64,000 nt of DNA from Austropuccinia psidii (GCA_023105745.1 JALGQZ010000014.1:8861888-8925887), one strand, 5' to 3'. Shown: positions 35,696 through 48,783, counted from the first letter of the stretch. The notes: a model not told the origin generated them from the letters alone. Made by a program: numbers and translations.

Positions 35696-36656
35696 TGCTG
35701 CAGGAATTGGGAGTACGGTTGGTTTGTGTATAATAATCTATGGCTGATGTGAAAGTGTTTAGGAGTGTTATTAATTGGCAAAAAAATTGAGTGATTATTT
35801 ATGAAGGGGGAGATGATTTGAGCCAGCTGAGAATTTTATCCCATTTGTAATGGTGCGTGAGCTGCAGCTGATGGAGTGTAACATGTCTCATCTGGATGGC
35901 AGAATTGGTTAGGAGTTTAATTGGGTAAAATGCCATGCTGATCAATGCTCATACATATTCTATTTTATTTACACATGGCAATACTGTGGTTTTGACCCTT
36001 GAGGGGTGTTCCAATAGGGATGTGTCAAAATTGATTTGGGGGGATTGACATTCAAACCATGTACGCTGGCACACCATCGTACATGGCTTAAACCTTATTA
36101 CAGACATAACAATATAACTCTATTACATAAGGGGTTGGAGTGCAGCTAAAGTCTTGGTATTTGGTTTGAGTGCAGCAGGCTTTTAATCGGTTGGAATGTG
36201 ATTTGGATTGTCTCGCCTTTCTTGAAAAGGTGATGTCTCTTTTGTGGGTAAATCCTTCATGAATATACCCCTTTACAGATGTACAATGCTGTGGAATTTC
36301 AATGCATATATTGGCAGTTTGGATAATTCACAAAATGTGACAATGGGGAGGCGGAAATGTTACCAAATATGATTACTTATGGATCATGGGTCCCCTTTGA
36401 GATCAAGGGAATATTACATTATATGGTGGTAGGCCGTGCCGGGTGGTTTCCGACAAAAGCGGAGGAGCTCAAGAGGAGGCAGGGAGGATTCTCCTAAAAA
36501 GAGGCTTATTGGACTTCCACGCAACACTTAGTTCCAACTATTCAGAGAATTTCTCTATTGTAAATTTGAAAATATTTCATCTAATATCACTCTATTTTAT
36601 CATAATACTGAGGTGTTTTATCTAGTTAAAAATATTACTGTACTTTTTCGGCCCTT
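35696..36656. other. Intergenic region between divergent genes
   Basis: Separates the Tnp2 gene (minus) from gene G (plus), so it should hold both promoters. No coding frame above noise. Confidence 0.5.
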
Positions 36657-37071
36657 ATGTCATCTTCCAAGTCACATAAATCCCGTTCAGGTTCTATTCA
36701 TGACTCAGATAGTGAATCTAGCATAGAATATGTTCAAACACAGTCACCATTGAGTCCCAACATTCCTCTCACAACCCCTATCGCATCCTCAATGAATGTA
36801 TCAGGTCTTAACATTGATGTGGGCAATCCAAAGGCTCCAACTTCAAGCACTTGGTCGATCCCAAATATTTCCGTCACTCCAATTCCCCCGAATCCCACTA
36901 ATACACAAACGCATGTGTCTCAGGGGCCAGAAGGCACATGCTAATCCCCAATCAAAATTTCCACGTGAGTTCCTCCTTAATCCCGGTCGGAATCCAGTCG
37001 CATCCCAGGATCCCTTTGGCCAAAGTAAACAGCCAACCCTCAATATTCCATCAGGATCTCAGGTTCATGTG
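36657..37071 (+). pseudogene. Gene G, 5' exon (split by M1)
   Basis: ATG 36657 opens MSSSKSHKSRSGSIHDSDSE, a Ser/Pro-rich N-terminus. After a one-base slip near 36930 the frame reads SKFPREFLLNPGRNPVASQD and QSKQPTLNIPSGSQVHV, ending at the M1 insertion. The last five bases, ATGTG, are the target-site copy. The exon resumes at 47154. The protein is not recognised. It looks like an intron-containing, repeat-associated rust gene. Confidence 0.6.
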
Positions 37072-38909
37072 TGTAAGGTGTGGATATGAAACTTTGATTA
37101 AAAATCAAGTACTTTTCCTGTCCTCAAAATTTGTATAAGGTAAAATTCAGTTAAAAATAGTATGAAATATTATTTTTAAGAGAAAACACGCCAATTTTAT
37201 TGTTTATAACTTTATTAGTATAAAACAATAATATAAAAATTTATTGTTTTACCAACAATAAAGATTTATCCAAAAAATACTCTACAAGAGATATTTTAAG
37301 GCTACAAAAGAAATTTCTTCAAGAGCAATTTCAATTGGAATTAATTGAGCAAAGAACTGCAAGAAATTAATTAAAGAACAAAGTCTTTAAAAAGAATATT
37401 AAAGAGAAAACACGCCCAAAAGTGACCAGAGTGAATTTGGAAACAAAGTGACAAAGTTAACAGTGATGAAAGATGCTTTAATTCACTTTTGGGGTGGTTC
37501 AGGGGTAAAAATGATTATAAGAGTTACAAACAATGATTATAATGATTTTTTCACGTGGTTAAAAGGATTAAAATGATTTAAAAGTGGTGGTTGGAATCTT
37601 TGATTGATTGGTTTAACAGTTTTAAACTAATTAATAAAAGGAAAAGATTCTAACATGAAGAGAAAAGTGGGGCAAAGAAGACATTCTTTTATAGCCATCA
37701 ATTCTCTTACTCCAAAAGTAAAATTTACTCTTGTCAGTCGTGAAAAACAGTCTGACAACAGAAAAGCCAATTATGGCATCATTGAACCCTGGTTTAGACC
37801 AAAAAGGGCTGGTTTAAGCCATTTTTAGCCATTTTTAGCCATTTTAGACCCTTAAATCAGCCATTACTATAGCAATACCAGGTCTAGAGCCTTCAAAACA
37901 CGTCAGAATGTGTGTCAGAGGCGTAGAAACCAGTTAAAACTGTTTTTATTATGATTGTTTTATCTTAAGGGTAGTTTTACCTTCTTGGCAACAGCTAAAA
38001 CTACCCCAGTTGGTATCAAAACCTCATCATCAATTGAGTCCACAGACCCTGTAACTCAATTCCAGGCCAAAAGTGATGAACTTTTGCGTGAATTTTGACA
38101 TCCCACGCCTGTCAGCAAGGATTTTGGGGGTCTAGCTCCCCCATAGAGCTGGAGTTCCTTTTCCCCCCCAAATTTAATCTTTCCAATTTATTTTTCCTTT
38201 AATTCCTCATCATGTATTATACTTATAATTTACATATGTAATTCAATTCAATTGTACAGTACAATACAGTAATAATTGACACCTCATATGTAAATCAAAG
38301 TTCACTTATGTAATACACGCGCACATTTTGACATTTCAATTGAATTCAATTGAAAATACTTTAATTCCTCATAACTTCTAAACTAAACACAACACCTCAA
38401 TTTTAACACAAAAATTGATGGTTAACACCACATGTGGTGTGAATTAAATTAAGGTTTTGAGGATTTTCAACTTTTGTATTGAAAATACTAAAAACTTTAA
38501 TTTAAGCTTATTTAGAGTTGAGTTACAAAAATTTCACCCAGAGGTGACCCCACCTGATTTTTTATGAGGAATCCAATGGTGAAATAAAATTTATATGTTT
38601 ATTTATTGGATAAAAAGTTATAATAAATTTTTATTTAACTTTTTTCCAAATTTATTTATTTTTTCACAATTTTGTTAAAATTTCATTTTTACTTAAATTT
38701 TTCAAGTATAAATGTAATTTTATATTTACAAAATTTAAAGTAATTTTATTTTTAAATTATAATTAATTTTTTTATTTTTAATATAATTTTATATTTATAT
38801 TTTTTATTTTTATTTTAATAATATAAATAAATTTATTTTATTTATATTAATATGTTATTTTTTATATTTGTGGTCTTTTGGGTATATGAAATTACCTCTA
38901 AGGCTCACA
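37072..38909 (-). repeat. 3' LTR of M1
   Basis: 1838 bp, TGTAAGG to GGCTCACA on plus. By eye it differs from the other LTR at three sites (near 37371, 37886 and 38142) with no length change. Confidence 0.95.
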
Positions 38910-38925
38910 TTCCCTCCCCCTAAAA
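38910..38925 (-). promoter_or_regulatory. Polypurine tract of M1
   Basis: TTCCCTCCCCCT on plus, next to the 3' LTR. It is purine-rich on the element's sense strand. Confidence 0.8.
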
Positions 38926-38932
38926 AAGAATA

Positions 38933-41900
38933 TTACTTTGTAATATTGGTGTTTCTAGTGTGTCTGAATCTCCTCAGGAGCTTGGTGGCTTCTGGTATAT
39001 CTTTCTCTTCTAACCATTCATCTTCACAAGTTGGGTCACTGTACCTAACAAGGTATTCCCTTACTTTCTTGGTTCTTAATTTCCTTTCTTTAAGAACTTT
39101 GGTTATTTTCTTAGTACCAGATGTCTCAATAGGAGGTATAACTTGGGGAATCTTATTCCTCAAGGGAAATTTCTCAGCATCACTAGATTTGTATGGCTTT
39201 ATCAAGCTTACTGGAAATGTAGGGTGCTTATTGCTAAGTTCTTCAGATAACTCTACTTCAACAGCATTTTCTCCATGGAGGGCCTTAATCACAAAAGGTC
39301 CTGCAAAGGAGTCTTTTAACTTTTTACATCCTTTGATGTTATTGAAGTTAGTGGTGGATACAAGAACTAGGTCCCCCACTTTGAACTCTGGAGTTGCATG
39401 AGATTTATCCCATTTGTCTTTAGCATATGCAAAAGAGTCCTCCATGCATCTCACTGCATGCTTTCTAGCTTTGTCTAGCATTCCTTTGAAGCTAGCAGCT
39501 GTGGGATGTATTTCAATTAAGTCTTTCCTCAAGGAATCTTGGGGTAACTTGGGGTTCCATCCTTTTTCTAGAATAGCAGGAGTCTGATTGGTACTGGAAT
39601 GGATTGATGTTTTATATGCTAATTCCAGTGCTGGTAACAGAGTACACCAATCATGGGTAAATCCATCACAATCTTTGAATTCAAGGCCATATGCACAAAG
39701 TATTCTCACCATGTCCTCTAAGGTTTGGATCATTCTTTCAGCCAGACCATCAGTTTGTGGGTGGTAGGCTGTAGAGAAAGACAGTTTTGTGCCAAATAAT
39801 TGGTGAAGATTTGTCCATAGAGCTGAAGTGAATTTGGGATCTCTATCACTGATGATATTTGTAAATATCCCAGTCCATGACACTACTCTATTCCATATCA
39901 GAAGAGCTGTATCCATGGCTGTATCATCTTTGTGACATGGTAAAAAGATTGGAGTTTTACTGAATCTGTCCACAATTACTAGGCAAGCATTATAGCTCCT
40001 GTCACCTCCTGGTGGTAGGCCAGTTACCCAATCCATATGGACAATTTCCCAAGGTCTGTTTGGTTCTTGGATTTTCATCATATTTCCAAGTCTTTTGCCA
40101 GTGGATTTATTTGCCTTTTGGCATCTGTCACAGGTTTTGCAATATTCTGCAACATCTTTTTGCCACATTGGCCACCATATGCAGGTCTTTACTTTCTCTC
40201 TTGTTCTGTCCTCAGAAAGATGTCCTGAAAAGGGACTATCATGGCATTCTTTCAGTACAAGATTGATTAATGACCTGTCTACAACTGTCATGACACATGT
40301 GTGCTTGGTTCTGTGGTAAATTATACCATCCAGTAGGTGAAATCTCCCTTCATTATAAGATTTTCTCCATACTTCATCCAAGGCATGTATTAGAGAGTTG
40401 TCTTTACAGTCTTTGTTAAGTAATTGGCATAAGATGCTACAATTCTTATCTTGAGTGTAACTATTTCTGACTTCTTCAAAGAAGGTGGTGTTCAAGTCTG
40501 TAACACTTATTCCTTCTATTGGAATTTGGGGTGAAGCTTCTTCTGGAACATAAGCAGGATTATCAATGCTATTTGGTAATGGCCATCTGCTTAGTCCATC
40601 TGCATTCTTATGAATATTCCCATCCTTATGAACAATAGTCATATTGCCTCTGTATTCTTGTATGGCTATTTGCCATCTGAGCATGTGTCTGTTAGGTGTT
40701 TTCATGTTCAAAAGTGATTTCACAGCTGTACAATCTGTTATTACTTCAAAAACACATCCCTCTAAGAAATAGTTCAATTTCTCTAAGGCCCAGACAAGGC
40801 ATAGACATTCCATTTGACTTGCTCCATATCTGGCTTCAGTTGGTTTGATTTGCCTGGATATGAAACATATTGGTCCTTCTACAGGTTTGTCATTTATGAT
40901 CTGAACTTGGTGAAGTGCAGCACCTAGTCCATCCCCTGATGCATCAATATACAGTTTGAAAGGCAATTTAAAGTCTGGCATCAGTAAGAGTGGAGCAGTG
41001 GTCAATGCTTCTCTTAGAGACTCAAAAGCTTTGACTCTGTCAACAGTCATCTCAAATACTGTGTCTTTGTCACACAACTTATAAAGTGGTCTTGCTATGG
41101 ATGCAAAGTCTTTAATGTGTTGCCTGTAATATCCTGCAAAACCTAAGAATGACTGAATTTCCTTCTTATTCTGAGGCATGGGTTTTAACAATACTGCTGC
41201 AACTTTGTTTTTATCAATTCCAAGGGACAAACCAGATACAACATGTCCTAGTGCCTTAAGTTCTTTAAATCCAAAATGACATTTCTTCAAGGAGATTTTC
41301 ATGTTTACTGATTGGATTTTTGTCAAAACTCTTGATAATCTGTACATGTGCTCCTCCCAAGTCTTTGAACAGATAATAATGTCATCAATGTAAATGATTA
41401 ACCATCCTTCTGAGAGTTCTTCAGGGAAGATTTCATTCATCATTCTTTGGAAGTGTGAAGGTGCATTTTTGATACCAAAGGGCATCCTTAAGTATTCATA
41501 CACTCCACAATGAACAATAATTCTCAAGTATTTTCTTGCTCTTGGTGTTACTACATTTTGATGGAATCCTTTAAGGGCATCCATAGTGGTTATATACACT
41601 GCTTGAGATATTTGAGTAAGGGCAATTTGGATTTTTGGTATTGGGTATCTGTCTGGAACAGTGTAAGTGTTCAGAGCTCTAAAGTCCCCAACCATTCTGG
41701 ATTTTCCATTATGCCACGCCACTATGACTGGTGTAGTTATTTCTACTTCCTCATTGTGGCCTACTTTTCTTATTACACCAAGGTCTAGAAGTTCTTTGAT
41801 ATGAATTTCTAGAGCTTCTCTTGATTTTGGACTTGCTGGATAAGCAGGTCTTCTTAAGAGTGGTGGATAAGGTCTCTCAATGTTAAGAATGATGTCAACT

Positions 41901-44197
41901 TCATGACCAATAATTGCTCCCAGGGGTTCTTTGTCTGTAGCAAATGCTCCTCTGTGGTCATACAAAAGGGAAGAAAGTTCATTTTCTTGCTTATCAGTCA
42001 GATGAAGGCTTATTTCAGCCTCACTTAACTGTTCAGACTTGAATTTTTCTAACTCTAAGTTGACTGGTGATACTTTGTTTACTGTAATTTGTCTTTTAAA
42101 GGGTAAAAAGGCAAATTTCTGGCGCTTATTGTCTCCAATTGTAAAGTATCTGTCTTTGTTATTATGTAAATCTATTCCATACATGATTAAATAGTCATTT
42201 CCCAATATAAAATGGGTACTAGAGCAATTTTCCATAACAACAAATTCAACTGTGATCCTTAAATTCCCATTTATGTGTGGGAATATGACATTGGTCTCAA
42301 AGATTCCTAATGCTTTCATTGGGTTACTTGCACTGTTGAATTTTATACCATCAATTGGTAACAATTGGTCTTCAAAATTTGGTACACAAGTCTTAAGAAA
42401 AGATTTTCCAACACAAGAGCAGAAGGCTCCTGGGTCAAGCAAAAGTTTGGTGGGTTTGTTATCAATCACCACTTCTGTTATACAGGAGTTACCAGCTGTA
42501 TAACCTTTTCCTCTGTTTGGTTTTGTCTTCATAAGTTGTGCATCTTGAACTTTTGATAAATCAACTTGACCATTGCTCAATTGTGGTAAGTGGGAATAAG
42601 ATTCCATGATGTCAAAAGTGGCATTGATATTTTCTATATCTTTTGAAGATTCAGAGAATATGGATGACTTATCATCTGAATTGTCTTCAATTATGTCTTC
42701 TTTTTCAACATCTGGTTCTTTTTCAATGTCAATTTCATTGATTTTCCCCCTTTTTGGACATGTATTGGCTAAATGGGTGGTGCTTTGGCAAATATGGCAT
42801 TTTCTGACTGTATCTGCAGATTTATATTTAATATTACTAGAATTTTCTTTGGGGTTTTTGTCCACAGAATCTTTCCAAGGTGTATTAAACCTTGTTTTAA
42901 GATTCACCCTACTAGAACCAATTTTGGTTCTGGTGGTTACTTCTTCTAGTATATTGATAATATCCTCTGCTGAAGATTGTTCAGTAGTCCTGCTTTTGAC
43001 AGCATGCTCTAAGTCACCTCCACATTGTCTCAGAATTTTTCTATGGATCATAAATTCTGACATGTCAGGATATAATGCTGTTAATCTGTCCTTTTGTTGG
43101 CAAAACCATGGTAAAGCTTTGTCTTTATCAGCATTAAATTTGGCAGATTCAAAGGCTGTTTCAACTTTAAACCTCCAAGCATCATTTGCCCATTTGTTGA
43201 TGATTTGGGTTTTCCACCAAGTCCAACTCTGGTGTCCATGTGCTTGTCTTATTTTGATGTACCATCTGTGAGCTGATCTGGTAAACAAGGTGTTAAACCT
43301 GGCTGTTACCAATCTGTCTGGTAATTCAAAATCCTCTTTGATCATGTCAATACCTCTAATGAATTCCATATGGTCATACTCTCCTTCACCACTGAAGTGA
43401 GGCCATTCTTTAAGTTTTGGAACTTCTTTCAAGAGTGCTTGGCCCATTGATGGTTCCAAGTTATGAAAAGAAGTGGATAATTCATTTTTTAATTGTGAAT
43501 TATCAGGATCCAATACTTGTGGATTTGAAATTCTTGTGCCCTCATTTTGATTTAGAGGTGTAGACATTCTTGGTAAGGTGTTCAGTAATTGTTCAATGTC
43601 ATTCATTTTACTGTTGCTACACCTTTGGGAATTTCTGTATTCATGTTGGAAGCTTTGTATTAAATTTATTACTTCAATTTTATACATGTCTTCTTTATGT
43701 GTAAGTTCTTGCCATAACTCTGTCTGTCTTGTATTATCAGCAGTGACTTGATTCAATTTCATTGATAATTTTGATACTTCTTCTTGTGAAGCATCAAAAC
43801 ACTTTTTCAAGGCAATGGTATATGTCTTTACTTCAGTAAATGAATTTGAAATGTCATCAAGGACTTTCTTGTTATCTGTCTTGATAATATTTATGGCTTG
43901 TTTAATTCTTGTTTCAATCATGTCATCAATATTGAATTTAGAATATTTATCTGTTAATTCTTTAATAATGGCAGATTGTTCATTTATTTTAATGTTATAA
44001 GAATTGTCATTATTAGAATTTTTAATTGTTCTTAAAACTTTTTCAAAACACATAAGTGTTTCATTAATTTGGCACAGACTCAGGTTGTTTGTTTTAATGT
44101 TGTTACAAATGGATTCATTTTTATCAGAAAGATGTTTTTTCACGTCATTTATAGCATCATACAACTCTGGGATGGAATCAAATATATCAGAAATCAT
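38933..44197 (-). CDS. Gag-Pol polyprotein of M1 (ORF2)
   Basis: An intact 1754-residue frame from ATG 44197. Approximate residues: 1-260 coiled-coil-rich region; 265-420 Ty3 capsid ([36 protein letters not shown]); 466-480 zinc knuckle [14 protein letters not shown]; protease near 587 with [10 protein letters not shown] (Asp-Pro-Gly rather than Asp-Ser/Thr-Gly); RT about 760-960 with YIDDII near 936; RNase H near 1082 ([16 protein letters not shown]); integrase zinc domain near 1330-1355 ([12 protein letters not shown]); integrase core Asp near 1386 ([14 protein letters not shown]), Asp near 1450 (IISDRDPKF), Glu near 1485 (AERMIQTLE); chromodomain-like end about 1690-1750 ([20 protein letters not shown]). 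The start overlaps the ORF1 stop as ATGA, suggesting reinitiation. It would assemble particles, copy the RNA and integrate it. Confidence 0.93.
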   Translation of the reverse strand: MISDIFDSIPELYDAINDVKKHLSDKNESICNNIKTNNLSLCQINETLMCFEKVLRTIKNSNNDNSYNIKINEQSAIIKELTDKYSKFNIDDMIETRIKQAINIIKTDNKKVLDDISNSFTEVKTYTIALKKCFDASQEEVSKLSMKLNQVTADNTRQTELWQELTHKEDMYKIEVINLIQSFQHEYRNSQRCSNSKMNDIEQLLNTLPRMSTPLNQNEGTRISNPQVLDPDNSQLKNELSTSFHNLEPSMGQALLKEVPKLKEWPHFSGEGEYDHMEFIRGIDMIKEDFELPDRLVTARFNTLFTRSAHRWYIKIRQAHGHQSWTWWKTQIINKWANDAWRFKVETAFESAKFNADKDKALPWFCQQKDRLTALYPDMSEFMIHRKILRQCGGDLEHAVKSRTTEQSSAEDIINILEEVTTRTKIGSSRVNLKTRFNTPWKDSVDKNPKENSSNIKYKSADTVRKCHICQSTTHLANTCPKRGKINEIDIEKEPDVEKEDIIEDNSDDKSSIFSESSKDIENINATFDIMESYSHLPQLSNGQVDLSKVQDAQLMKTKPNRGKGYTAGNSCITEVVIDNKPTKLLLDPGAFCSCVGKSFLKTCVPNFEDQLLPIDGIKFNSASNPMKALGIFETNVIFPHINGNLRITVEFVVMENCSSTHFILGNDYLIMYGIDLHNNKDRYFTIGDNKRQKFAFLPFKRQITVNKVSPVNLELEKFKSEQLSEAEISLHLTDKQENELSSLLYDHRGAFATDKEPLGAIIGHEVDIILNIERPYPPLLRRPAYPASPKSREALEIHIKELLDLGVIRKVGHNEEVEITTPVIVAWHNGKSRMVGDFRALNTYTVPDRYPIPKIQIALTQISQAVYITTMDALKGFHQNVVTPRARKYLRIIVHCGVYEYLRMPFGIKNAPSHFQRMMNEIFPEELSEGWLIIYIDDIIICSKTWEEHMYRLSRVLTKIQSVNMKISLKKCHFGFKELKALGHVVSGLSLGIDKNKVAAVLLKPMPQNKKEIQSFLGFAGYYRQHIKDFASIARPLYKLCDKDTVFEMTVDRVKAFESLREALTTAPLLLMPDFKLPFKLYIDASGDGLGAALHQVQIINDKPVEGPICFISRQIKPTEARYGASQMECLCLVWALEKLNYFLEGCVFEVITDCTAVKSLLNMKTPNRHMLRWQIAIQEYRGNMTIVHKDGNIHKNADGLSRWPLPNSIDNPAYVPEEASPQIPIEGISVTDLNTTFFEEVRNSYTQDKNCSILCQLLNKDCKDNSLIHALDEVWRKSYNEGRFHLLDGIIYHRTKHTCVMTVVDRSLINLVLKECHDSPFSGHLSEDRTREKVKTCIWWPMWQKDVAEYCKTCDRCQKANKSTGKRLGNMMKIQEPNRPWEIVHMDWVTGLPPGGDRSYNACLVIVDRFSKTPIFLPCHKDDTAMDTALLIWNRVVSWTGIFTNIISDRDPKFTSALWTNLHQLFGTKLSFSTAYHPQTDGLAERMIQTLEDMVRILCAYGLEFKDCDGFTHDWCTLLPALELAYKTSIHSSTNQTPAILEKGWNPKLPQDSLRKDLIEIHPTAASFKGMLDKARKHAVRCMEDSFAYAKDKWDKSHATPEFKVGDLVLVSTTNFNNIKGCKKLKDSFAGPFVIKALHGENAVEVELSEELSNKHPTFPVSLIKPYKSSDAEKFPLRNKIPQVIPPIETSGTKKITKVLKERKLRTKKVREYLVRYSDPTCEDEWLEEKDIPEATKLLRRFRHTRNTNITK

Positions 44198-45108
44198 TTC
44201 TGGAACTTTAATCTGGCTTCCTCCTTCTTTTGTAATTCCATCATGGTTCTGGCCATCTGAAATACATTTTCCATGGCATCCTGTAGCCCTGGCTGTAAGG
44301 TTTTGGAGCTTGTGCCTTCCCTTTGCCCTTGTTTGGAGGTTGTGGCTGCTTTTTCACGTTGGAATTGCTGCTGCTGGCCACTGGGGCTGTTTTTGGCACT
44401 GGTTTTGGTGGTGGAGGGTTGTTTTTCCTCCATTCCAGTGTCAAAAGCATCATGTTTTTCTTCTCCATCAATGGATGCCATCCATTGAGCAATTTGCAAG
44501 TGTTGGGATGGCCCAAGAATTTTCTTACAGTTAGGTATGAATTCATGCAGTTTCTCCACAGATCTGCAAGGATCTGGTATTCTTTGTACTGAAGTGCATT
44601 GTTGTAAGCCTTCTGGCTGGCTTTGTAAATGTCCACTGAGGCTTCTTGTGGCGGTGTCAGCTCTTTTTGAAGGTAAAATAGTGTCATCAGCTTCAGAATT
44701 GGCCAATTTATTGTTGTGGAAGTCTTTTACTGACCCTTGTCCTTCTGTATCTGATTGGCTTCTGCCATAATCACGTCTATGACCTTTTTGGGAGCTGCTT
44801 GAGGGTTTATAGCTTGCTCCTGATCTGGTTGAAGGCATATTTATGATTAGAAAGGTTAAAAATAGTAATTTTACGTCAAAAAACTCACTATTTGTCCAAT
44901 TTTTTGCTCTCTGAAGGGTATTACTTATATCCAAGTTAATTAATTCAGAGGTTATTGGCTCAGGTTGGTTATTTTGAGTCACAATAACAGTGCTATTATG
45001 GTCTGAAATCACAGTGCTTGCAGGAATAATACTGGTAACTGTTGAGGCTGTTTCAATGTTTTCTTGTCTTACCACGTTGTCAGACACTAAAATTAATGAA
45101 AAAGCCAA
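44194..45108 (-). pseudogene. ORF1 of M1, spliced frame broken
   Basis: A 304-residue open frame is visible (…NMPSTRSGASYKPSSSSQ…, ending EARLKFQK) but is a chimera. A 65 nt intron (44824-44888 on minus; donor GTGAGT, acceptor CAACCAG) joins the upstream part (DISNTLQRAKN) to a different frame reading AAPKKVIDVIMAEANQIQKD, as in M2. In M1 that spliced frame has a TAA at 44727-44729. A 19 bp deletion relative to M2 (between GGGCTACAG and GATGCCATGG) then swaps the frames near 44280. The TGA at 44194-44196 overlaps the ORF2 start. Role unknown; possibly an accessory Gag-like protein. Confidence 0.6.
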
Positions 45109-45291
45109 TTAATTAAGTAAAAAAAAGGTTATTTCAAAAAAGAAATAAAAATATAAGCCTCACTTATAATATGAAAAAAATTATTTTTTAAGGATTTTTT
45201 TGGATTATAAGTATTTTTTATATGTTTTTAAATTTTTCAATATAAGAAAAAAGATTTAAAAAGAGTAAAAAAATATGTCACAGGTAAAATA

Positions 45292-45310
45292 TCACGGCTG
45301 GGCCCCCAAA
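45292..45310 (-). promoter_or_regulatory. Primer-binding site of M1
   Basis: TTTGGGGGCCCAGCCGTGA on the sense strand directly after the 5' LTR. Identical in M2 at 57852. Confidence 0.8.
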
Positions 45311-47148
45311 TGTAAGGTGTGGATATGAAACTTTGATTAAAAATCAAGTACTTTTCCTGTCCTCAAAATTTGTATAAGGTAAAATTCAGTTAAAAATAGT
45401 ATGAAATATTATTTTTAAGAGAAAACACGCCAATTTTATTGTTTATAACTTTATTAGTATAAAACAATAATATAAAAATTTATTGTTTTACCAACAATAA
45501 AGATTTATCCAAAAAATACTCTACAAGAGATATTTTAAGGCTACAAAAGAAATTTCTTCAAGAGCAATTTCAATTGGAATTAATTGAGCAAAGAACTGCA
45601 AGCAATTAATTAAAGAACAAAGTCTTTAAAAAGAATATTAAAGAGAAAACACGCCCAAAAGTGACCAGAGTGAATTTGGAAACAAAGTGACAAAGTTAAC
45701 AGTGATGAAAGATGCTTTAATTCACTTTTGGGGTGGTTCAGGGGTAAAAATGATTATAAGAGTTACAAACAATGATTATAATGATTTTTTCACGTGGTTA
45801 AAAGGATTAAAATGATTTAAAAGTGGTGGTTGGAATCTTTGATTGATTGGTTTAACAGTTTTAAACTAATTAATAAAAGGAAAAGATTCTAACATGAAGA
45901 GAAAAGTGGGGCAAAGAAGACATTCTTTTATAGCCATCAATTCTCTTACTCCAAAAGTAAAATTTACTCTTGTCAGTCGTGAAAAACAGTCTGACAACAG
46001 AAAAGCCAATTATGGCATCATTGAACCCTGGTTTAGACCAAAAAGGGCTGGTTTAAGCCATTTTTAGCCATTTTTAGCCATTTTAGACCCTTAAATCAGC
46101 CATTACTATAGCAATACCAGGTCTGGAGCCTTCAAAACACGTCAGAATGTGTGTCAGAGGCGTAGAAACCAGTTAAAACTGTTTTTATTATGATTGTTTT
46201 ATCTTAAGGGTAGTTTTACCTTCTTGGCAACAGCTAAAACTACCCCAGTTGGTATCAAAACCTCATCATCAATTGAGTCCACAGACCCTGTAACTCAATT
46301 CCAGGCCAAAAGTGATGAACTTTTGCGTGAATTTTGACATCCCACGCCTGTCAGCAAGGATTTTGGGGGTCTAGCTCCCCCTTAGAGCTGGAGTTCCTTT
46401 TCCCCCCCAAATTTAATCTTTCCAATTTATTTTTCCTTTAATTCCTCATCATGTATTATACTTATAATTTACATATGTAATTCAATTCAATTGTACAGTA
46501 CAATACAGTAATAATTGACACCTCATATGTAAATCAAAGTTCACTTATGTAATACACGCGCACATTTTGACATTTCAATTGAATTCAATTGAAAATACTT
46601 TAATTCCTCATAACTTCTAAACTAAACACAACACCTCAATTTTAACACAAAAATTGATGGTTAACACCACATGTGGTGTGAATTAAATTAAGGTTTTGAG
46701 GATTTTCAACTTTTGTATTGAAAATACTAAAAACTTTAATTTAAGCTTATTTAGAGTTGAGTTACAAAAATTTCACCCAGAGGTGACCCCACCTGATTTT
46801 TTATGAGGAATCCAATGGTGAAATAAAATTTATATGTTTATTTATTGGATAAAAAGTTATAATAAATTTTTATTTAACTTTTTTCCAAATTTATTTATTT
46901 TTTCACAATTTTGTTAAAATTTCATTTTTACTTAAATTTTTCAAGTATAAATGTAATTTTATATTTACAAAATTTAAAGTAATTTTATTTTTAAATTATA
47001 ATTAATTTTTTTATTTTTAATATAATTTTATATTTATATTTTTTATTTTTATTTTAATAATATAAATAAATTTATTTTATTTATATTAATATGTTATTTT
47101 TTATATTTGTGGTCTTTTGGGTATATGAAATTACCTCTAAGGCTCACA
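45311..47148 (-). repeat. 5' LTR of M1
   Basis: 1838 bp, the twin of 37072-38909. U3 starts at the right (TGTGAGCC on minus). Short 11 bp tandem units (AGCCATTTTT) occur near 46050-46085. Confidence 0.95.
45925..45932 (-). promoter_or_regulatory. TATA box in M1 5' LTR
   Basis: TATAAAAG on the sense strand, about 1.2 kb into the LTR and conserved in M2. Transcription likely starts a few tens of bases downstream. Confidence 0.55.
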
Positions 47149-48783
47149 ATGTGGGTGATGAAAGGCGCATGGATGGGGGGCGACGAAAAAGACCATTGGA
47201 GAATGTAACTTGGAGTGGTCTGTCGGAGGGAAATCCAGGATTGACTCTTCATCAAAGTAAGTCATTTTAATTTCAGAGTATAACCTTTTTCACAATTTGA
47301 TATTTTTGTTTCATGGGTTAGATATGGCACCTAAAGGCAAGTCAGTCCGATCTCAGGAGCCAATTGAAGATTGTGAGTATGACCAGTCTTCATTAATTTT
47401 TTGATGTGTTAACTGATGATGTGCATGGCAGGTGATGAACTTTATGCATCTTCACCTCTGGTCCATAAAGAGAAAGTCACTGGACATCATCATCCATATG
47501 CCTTCAAACCAAGAACAGCTCATGCCAGTTCATCAAGAGAAAAAATGGTGGATGATGAGGATGAGAACATGTCTCCGACTCAAATGGAAACAAATGATTC
47601 ATCAAGGAGGGACAATTTCACGGCGCATGAGCATGGCACTCAGTCAAATAATGAGTTAACCCATCCTCAAATGGGCCTTGCCCAGAGTATGCTTGAACAA
47701 TCCAAGGTCAGAAAGCAAAGGAACCAGGCTTGTAAATCTCACAATGTGGCAAAACGTGCAAGCCAGAAGGAGCAACAAAAATGGCTGAAAGCAGAACTTC
47801 CAGAGAATGTCCATGGAATGAGATCAGCAGTACATGCACATTGCCTGTTCCTACTCAAAGTTAGGGATAAGGATTTTTCCTCACTACCAGCACCACCAAG
47901 CACAGAAGAGCATGAAATTGCAATTCAAGTGGCTGGTCATCTCAGATATGTGCCCAAGGATGTTTTCAATGAGCCATCAACACAGGTTCAGTCTCAGGGT
48001 TTCCAAAGCTACTGCGAAAATGAGATCCATAAGCTAGGACTAAAGCAATTCACTTGGGACTGGGAGAGCTCATGGCAACATCCGTTCAATGAGCTGATGT
48101 CTATGGTGTTTTACTGTACATTCCGTCTTGCACTGGTCAGCACCAAGTATCATCATTACTGTTGGAACAAGGATCATAATAACTATGGGGTAGTGGCGGC
48201 TTTAATGGAGAAATATTTCACTTATTTGAAAAGAGAATGGAAGTCTATTCAAAAGGATGCCGAGTATTTGGTTAAAAAGAAGGAGAATCAAAATCTCGCA
48301 AAGATTTGTCAAAGGGTTAGTTAATGTATCTCTTCTTCATTGTGAGGAAAGACTGATGATGATCTACTTGATTATGTGCAGACCTGTGAGCGCCGTCGTG
48401 AATGGTGTGATACGGCTAAATTTCCCATTCTAGCATCACAATTCAATGACCCTCGAGTATGTTCAGATACTGAGGAGGTACTGGAAAATGGCCGTCAAGT
48501 TTACCGCAAAGTGGGATTACGCTGGCGCTCCCAGTTATTTAATGAATTGGTATTAAAAATGGATCGAGACATAGAGTTTTGTAATTGCATTGAAAAAAAG
48601 GGTAAAAAAACTATTGATAGACTGCCAGAATTATGATCGACAGATGATGGTGATATTCCGGAAGGCTTATCATTTCAGGTATTTGATCAAGATTGGCTCA
48701 AAGGCTGTAGTAAGATGCAGACTAGCGCCCTCAAAATACTTGACATGCCAGTTATTAGACCAAATGGTGATGCTCTGCAATAA
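47149..48783 (+). pseudogene. Gene G, 3' part
   Basis: After the second ATGTG the frame continues GDERRMDGGRRKRPLENVTW to a GTAAGT donor (intron 47257-47321). Exon 47322-47372 (MAPKGKSVRSQEP) ends at GTGAGT. Exon 47432-48315 carries the main conserved part (LPENVHGMRSAVHAHCLFLL, HLRYVPKDVFNEPS, WESSWQHPFNELMSMVFYCT). Intron 48316-48381 leads to exon 48382-48783 (TCERRREWCDTAKFPILASQ), with a TGA at 48634-48636 before the end (ALKILDMPVIRPNGDALQ, TAA 48781). All exons join in frame. I recognise no domain. Joining 37071 to 47154 restores one reading frame, so the exon was intact across the site when M1 landed. Confidence 0.65.

Larger units (their letters stand above)
37072..47148 (-). mobile_element. 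Complete Ty3/gypsy chromovirus M1
   Basis: 10,077 bp flanked by identical 5 bp direct repeats ATGTG (37067-37071 and 47149-47153). Both LTRs are 1838 bp, with primer-binding site, polypurine tract and an intact Gag-Pol frame between them. RT precedes integrase (gypsy order) and a chromodomain-like C-terminus is present. Near-identical LTRs mark it as the youngest element in the window. It is inserted in a coding exon of gene G. Confidence 0.95.
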
